From positions 1 through 9,490 of the forward strand of contig CALMDF010000238.1 in the NCBI GenBank assembly GCA_937864895.1: a stretch of 9,490 nt of DNA, written 5' to 3'. Source of the stretch: an uncultured Holophagales bacterium (GTDB taxonomy: Bacteria; Acidobacteriota; Thermoanaerobaculia; UBA5066). The translations under genes were made by a program, and so were the position numbers. Positions 6,127 through 9,490 of this stretch are shown piece by piece. The notes beneath the pieces are model-generated. The model saw only the letters and a list, made by a program, of their open reading frames with translations. It searched no databases and was not told the DNA's origin. Position 1 is the stretch's first letter. Each line of letters begins with the position of its first letter.

Positions 6127-6837
6127 TTGATCCCCCTGCGCGACACGATCCCGAGCCGCTCCATTCCCCTCGTCAACGGCGCCCTCATCGCCGCCTGCGT
6201 CGGCGTCTTCGTCCTCCAGCTCCTCGCGGGAAGCGGGGGAGACGCATTCGTCCGGGCGTTCGGCTTCGTCCCGGCGCGTCTCTTCCACCCGGGCGAGCTC
6301 GGTCCCGGCAGCCTCTCGCTCGGGCTCTTCGGCCTCTTCAGCTCGATGTTCCTCCACGGCGGGTTCCTCCACCTCGCCGGGAACATGCTCTTCCTCTGGA
6401 TCTTCGGCGACAACGTGGAGGACGCGCTCGGCCACGGCCGGTACCTCGTCTTCTACGTCGGGAGCGGGGTCCTGGCGGCGCTCCTGCAGGGGTTTTTCGC
6501 CACCAGGTCGCTCGTCCCCATGGTCGGCGCCTCGGGGGCGATCGCGGGCGTCCTGGGCGCGTACTTCGTGCTCTACCCGCACGCGCGCGTCGTGACGATC
6601 GTCCCGCTGTTCTTCCTCTTTCCCCTCGTCGAGGTGCCCGCCTTCCTCTTCCTCCTCCTCTGGTTCCTCCTCCAGTTCTGGCAGGGCTCGGCCGCGCTCG
6701 TCACCTCGGGGAGGGCGGGAGCGGCCGCCGGGGGGGTGGCTTGGTGGGCGCACGTGGGGGGCTTCGCGGCCGGCATCGCGCTCCTCGTCCTTCTGAAGCC
6801 GCGGCGCCGCCCCGCACCGGGACACTGGATCCGCTGA
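6127..6837 (+). CDS. Rhomboid-family intramembrane serine protease
   Basis: This is a polytopic inner-membrane protein of the rhomboid family, which cleaves transmembrane substrates within the bilayer. The start chosen is TTG 6127, giving 236 residues and the opening IPLRDTIPSRSIPLVN, which closely matches many bacterial rhomboids. Longer frames add only low-complexity residues that read through the upstream terminator region. The catalytic serine is S136 in GASGAIAG and the catalytic histidine is H209 in WWAHVGGFAAG. N86 in FLHLAGNMLFLWIFGDNVED is the oxyanion-region asparagine, preceded by H77 and H82. About six hydrophobic segments are visible, and the tail is basic (KPRRRP). The presence of the dyad residues argues for an active protease rather than an inactive pseudorhomboid. 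The substrate is unknown, and neither neighbour suggests one. No Shine-Dalgarno sequence precedes the start. Confidence 0.92.
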   Translation: MIPLRDTIPSRSIPLVNGALIAACVGVFVLQLLAGSGGDAFVRAFGFVPARLFHPGELGPGSLSLGLFGLFSSMFLHGGFLHLAGNMLFLWIFGDNVEDALGHGRYLVFYVGSGVLAALLQGFFATRSLVPMVGASGAIAGVLGAYFVLYPHARVVTIVPLFFLFPLVEVPAFLFLLLWFLLQFWQGSAALVTSGRAGAAAGGVAWWAHVGGFAAGIALLVLLKPRRRPAPGHWIR

Positions 6838-6844
6838 GACGGGG

Positions 6845-6864
6845 GCCGGGGTGACGTCCCCGGC
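6845..6864. repeat. Hairpin-forming dyad between the rhomboid and aminotransferase genes
   Basis: GCCGGGG (6845-6851) and CCCCGGC (6858-6864) form a perfect 7-base stem around TGACGT, starting 7 bases after the rhomboid stop. No T tract follows, so intrinsic termination is doubtful. It may be a weak or factor-assisted terminator, or an mRNA 3' end structure. Confidence 0.4.
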
Positions 6865-6895
6865 GCCGGTGTAGGCGGATCTCCCGTGGGCGTCG

Positions 6896-6901
6896 TATGC
6901 T
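6896..6901 (+). promoter_or_regulatory. Candidate -10 element for the aminotransferase gene
   Basis: TATGCT (TAnnnT form) ends 11 bases before ATG 6913, which has no Shine-Dalgarno sequence. The placement resembles the TATCAT before the rhomboid start. No good -35 is seen. This is suggestive only. Confidence 0.35.
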
Positions 6902-6912
6902 CCTCGGCCGCT

Positions 6913-8070
6913 ATGGAACCGACGATGCCGCTCGCCGTGCCCGTCCCCCTCCTCGACCTGAAGAAGCAGTACGCCACGCTCCGCGACGAGATCCGCGCCG
7001 CCACGGACGAGGTCTTCGAGAGCCAGGGCTTCATCCTCGGCCCGAAAGTCGAAGCGTTCGAGAAGGCGATCGCGGAGTACGTGGGCGTGAAGCACGCGGT
7101 CGGCATGTCGTCCGGCACCGACGCCCAGCTCGCCGCGATGATGGCCCTCGGGATCGGGCCGGGAGACGACGTCGTCACGTCGCCCTACACCTTCTTCGCG
7201 TCGGCCGGCGCCGTCGTCCGCCTCGGGGCGAGACCGGTCTTCTGCGACATCGACCCGGCGACGTGCAACGTCGACCCGGAGAAGCTCGCGAAGGCGATCA
7301 CGCCGAGGACGAAGGCGATCCAGCCGGTTCACCTCTACGGCCAGTGCGCCGACATGGACCCGATCCTCGCGGTCGCGAAGGAGAAGGGGATCCCGGTCAT
7401 CGAGGACGCCTGCCAGTCGCTCGGCGCGGCGTACAAGGGGAAGAAGGCGGGCGCGCTCGGGGACTTCGGAGCGTTCTCGTTCTTCCCGTCGAAGAACCTC
7501 GGCGGCTTCGGCGACGGCGGCATGGTGACGACGAACGACGACGGTTACGCCACGACCCTGCGCGCCCTCCGGATGCACGGCGAGACGAGCCGATACCACC
7601 ACAGGCTCGTCGGCGGGAACTTCCGCCTCGACGCGCTCCAGGCCGTCGTCCTCCACGTGAAGCTGCCGCACCTCGACTCGTGGGCCGAAGGGCGCCGGCA
7701 GAACGCCGCCGAGATCGAGCGGCGCTTCCTCGAGCACGGGGGCCGGACTTTCGAGGAGGGCGGGATCGGCTTCCCCCGCGAGGCGCCGGGGATGTACCAC
7801 GTGTACAACCAGTTCGTCGTCCGGGTCGCCCGGGGCCGGCGGGAGGAGCTGAAGGAGCGCCTGACCGGGCTCAAGATCGGTCACGCGGTCTACTACCCGG
7901 TCCCCCTTCACCTCCAGGAGTGTTTCGCCGGGCTCGGCGGGAAGTCGGGCGACTACCCCGAGGCCGAGCGGGCGGCCATGGAAACCCTTGCACTGCCAGT
8001 GTTTCCGGAGCTGACAGGGTCCCAGAAGGCGTTCGTCGCCTACCACCTCGCCCAGTTCTCGAGGGAATAG
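6913..8070 (+). CDS. DegT/DnrJ/EryC1/StrS-family PLP-dependent sugar aminotransferase
   Basis: This is a cytoplasmic PLP enzyme of the family that aminates keto-sugars on nucleotide carriers, usually from glutamate, for surface polysaccharides, LPS or glycans. With ATG 6913 the protein has 385 residues, a normal length; ATG 6925 (381 residues) and GTG 6886 (394 residues) are alternatives. Key sites are present: SSGTDA at 66-71 (PLP phosphate region), D165 and Q168 in VIEDACQSLGA, and the Schiff-base lysine K194 in FFPSKNLGGFGDGG. The N-terminal VPLLDLKKQY and the later HLYGQCADMDPI and NFRLDALQAVVL resemble WbpE-type enzymes, which act on UDP-2-acetamido-3-keto-glucuronate. That substrate is only an inference from remembered similarity. 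No other sugar-nucleotide genes lie nearby, so the pathway cannot be read from context. The C-terminal end (ALPVFPELTGSQ) is also typical of the family. Confidence 0.93.
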   Translation: MEPTMPLAVPVPLLDLKKQYATLRDEIRAATDEVFESQGFILGPKVEAFEKAIAEYVGVKHAVGMSSGTDAQLAAMMALGIGPGDDVVTSPYTFFASAGAVVRLGARPVFCDIDPATCNVDPEKLAKAITPRTKAIQPVHLYGQCADMDPILAVAKEKGIPVIEDACQSLGAAYKGKKAGALGDFGAFSFFPSKNLGGFGDGGMVTTNDDGYATTLRALRMHGETSRYHHRLVGGNFRLDALQAVVLHVKLPHLDSWAEGRRQNAAEIERRFLEHGGRTFEEGGIGFPREAPGMYHVYNQFVVRVARGRREELKERLTGLKIGHAVYYPVPLHLQECFAGLGGKSGDYPEAERAAMETLALPVFPELTGSQKAFVAYHLAQFSRE

Positions 8071-8094
8071 CGGCCCCTCTCCAGGGCGTTCCTG

Positions 8095-8119
8095 CGAGGG
8101 TGCCGTTCCTGCACCCTTG
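8095..8119. repeat. Dyad overlapping the groESL -35 element
   Basis: CGAGGGTGC (8095-8103) and GCACCCTTG (8111-8119) form a 9-base-pair stem with one G-U pair and a 7-base loop. The core GGGTGC/GCACCC is perfect. It begins 25 bases after the aminotransferase stop and runs into the first bases of TTGACA (8117-8122). It could end aminotransferase transcripts, although no T run follows, or act as a protein-binding dyad at the promoter. Confidence 0.4.
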
Positions 8120-8145
8120 ACAAGAACGCACGCAGGTCATAAGTT
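8117..8145 (+). promoter_or_regulatory. groESL promoter
   Basis: A perfect -35 TTGACA (8117-8122) and a TAnnnT-type -10 TAAGTT (8140-8145) are separated by 17 bases. Transcription would begin around 8152, inside the CIRCE element just downstream, so bound HrcA would cover the start site. The -35 and spacing match those of the HU promoter in this window, implying the same housekeeping sigma factor. Confidence 0.8.
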
Positions 8146-8146
8146 G

Positions 8147-8173
8147 TTAGCACTCGCCGACAGCGAGTGCTAA
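8147..8173. promoter_or_regulatory. CIRCE operator (HrcA-binding site)
   Basis: TTAGCACTC (8147-8155) and GAGTGCTAA (8165-8173) are perfect inverted arms with a 9-base spacer. This is an exact match to the CIRCE consensus, at which HrcA represses groESL and often dnaK operons until heat stress. The element starts one base after the -10 and would also form a stem near the 5' end of the mRNA. hrcA itself is not in this window. Confidence 0.97.
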
Positions 8174-8229
8174 CCAGCGCCGAAAGTACCTCCAACCGGG
8201 GCTGAATGCCCTGACACCCGAAACCCGAT

Positions 8230-8235
8230 AAGGAG
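8230..8235 (+). promoter_or_regulatory. Ribosome-binding site of groES
   Basis: AAGGAG ends 6 bases before ATG 8242 and confirms that start. The leader between CIRCE and this site holds a small hairpin, GGGC (8199-8202) / GCCC (8208-8211). Confidence 0.85.
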
Positions 8236-8241
8236 ATTCAA

Positions 8242-8535
8242 ATGAAGATCCGTCCTCTCTACGACCGGATCCTCGTCAAGAGGGTCGAGCTCAAGGAACA
8301 GGTCCGCGGCGGGATCATCATCCCCGACACCGCGAAGGAAAAGCCGATGGAAGCCACCGTCGAGGCCGTCGGCGAAGGCAAGTTCGACGACAACGGCAAG
8401 CGCGTGGCCCTCACCGTGAAGGCGGGCGACCGCGTCCTCATCGGCAAGTACGCCGGCACCGAAATCAAGCTCGACGACCAGGACTACCTCATCCTCCGCG
8501 AGGACGAGGTCCTGGCCATCGTCGACGCGAAGTAA
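8242..8535 (+). CDS. groES: Co-chaperonin GroES (Hsp10)
   Basis: The heptameric lid of the GroEL chamber binds the chaperonin rim in the presence of ATP and encloses folding substrates in the cytoplasm. The 97-residue protein has the standard length and opens with [16 protein letters not shown]. The mobile loop lies at about residues 17-33 and carries GGIIIP (23-28), whose hydrophobic tripeptide docks on Gro[21 protein letters not shown] and the C-terminal [14 protein letters not shown] are typical. It is the first gene of the CIRCE-controlled operon, with groEL following 15 bases after its stop. Codons are the most regular of the window, as expected for a highly expressed gene. Confidence 0.98.
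   Translation: MKIRPLYDRILVKRVELKEQVRGGIIIPDTAKEKPMEATVEAVGEGKFDDNGKRVALTVKAGDRVLIGKYAGTEIKLDDQDYLILREDEVLAIVDAK

Positions 8536-9490
<955 letters not shown>

Noticed and set aside
7988..8003. CACTG-C-CAGTG palindrome near the end of the aminotransferase gene
   Set aside because: It is short, lies inside conserved coding sequence (ALPVFPEL) and has no regulatory context.
5962..8046. 694-codon open frame on the minus strand across the rhomboid and aminotransferase genes
   Set aside because: It crosses two well-supported genes and a terminator, with the same low-complexity composition. It is a GC-driven shadow.

Overview
The window is a very GC-rich stretch of ordinary bacterial chromosome. 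Codon third positions are almost all G or C by eye, and every supported gene lies on the + strand. Nine protein genes are visible, two of them cut by the window edges. In order they are uppP (5' end missing), ftsK, fmt, rsmB, an HU-family gene, a rhomboid-protease-like gene, a DegT-family sugar aminotransferase, groES and groEL (3' end missing). I see no mobile element, CRISPR array, tRNA, rRNA or defence-type gene. No gene-free stretch exceeds about 170 bases. A perfect CIRCE operator in front of groESL points to HrcA-controlled heat-shock regulation. Together with the base composition and gene content this fits a high-GC, Gram-negative-type lineage such as Acidobacteriota or a neighbouring phylum. 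That placement is an inference, not something the sequence proves.

Positions 1-5565 form one tightly packed block: uppP, ftsK (5 bases later), fmt (19 bases later) and rsmB (4-base GTGA overlap with the fmt stop). It links cell-envelope lipid-carrier recycling, chromosome segregation at division, initiator-tRNA formylation and 16S rRNA methylation. It is probably one operon whose promoter lies upstream of the window.

Positions 5566-6074 are a self-contained HU unit. It has a TTGACA-17-TACATT promoter, a strong AGGAGG ribosome-binding site, the HU gene, and a run of three hairpins ending in a textbook intrinsic terminator.

Positions 6075-8070 carry the rhomboid-like gene and the aminotransferase. 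Neither has a recognisable ribosome-binding site. Each has a TAnnnT hexamer about 10 bases before its best start, which suggests leaderless or near-leaderless transcripts.

Positions 8071-9490 are the groESL heat-shock operon, with its promoter, CIRCE operator and good ribosome-binding sites.

I found no undescribed system. The points most worth a second look are residue-level departures in housekeeping proteins (FtsK gamma domain and motor, Fmt tRNA-binding loop, UppP second motif) and the regulatory architecture around the HU, rhomboid, aminotransferase and groESL starts.
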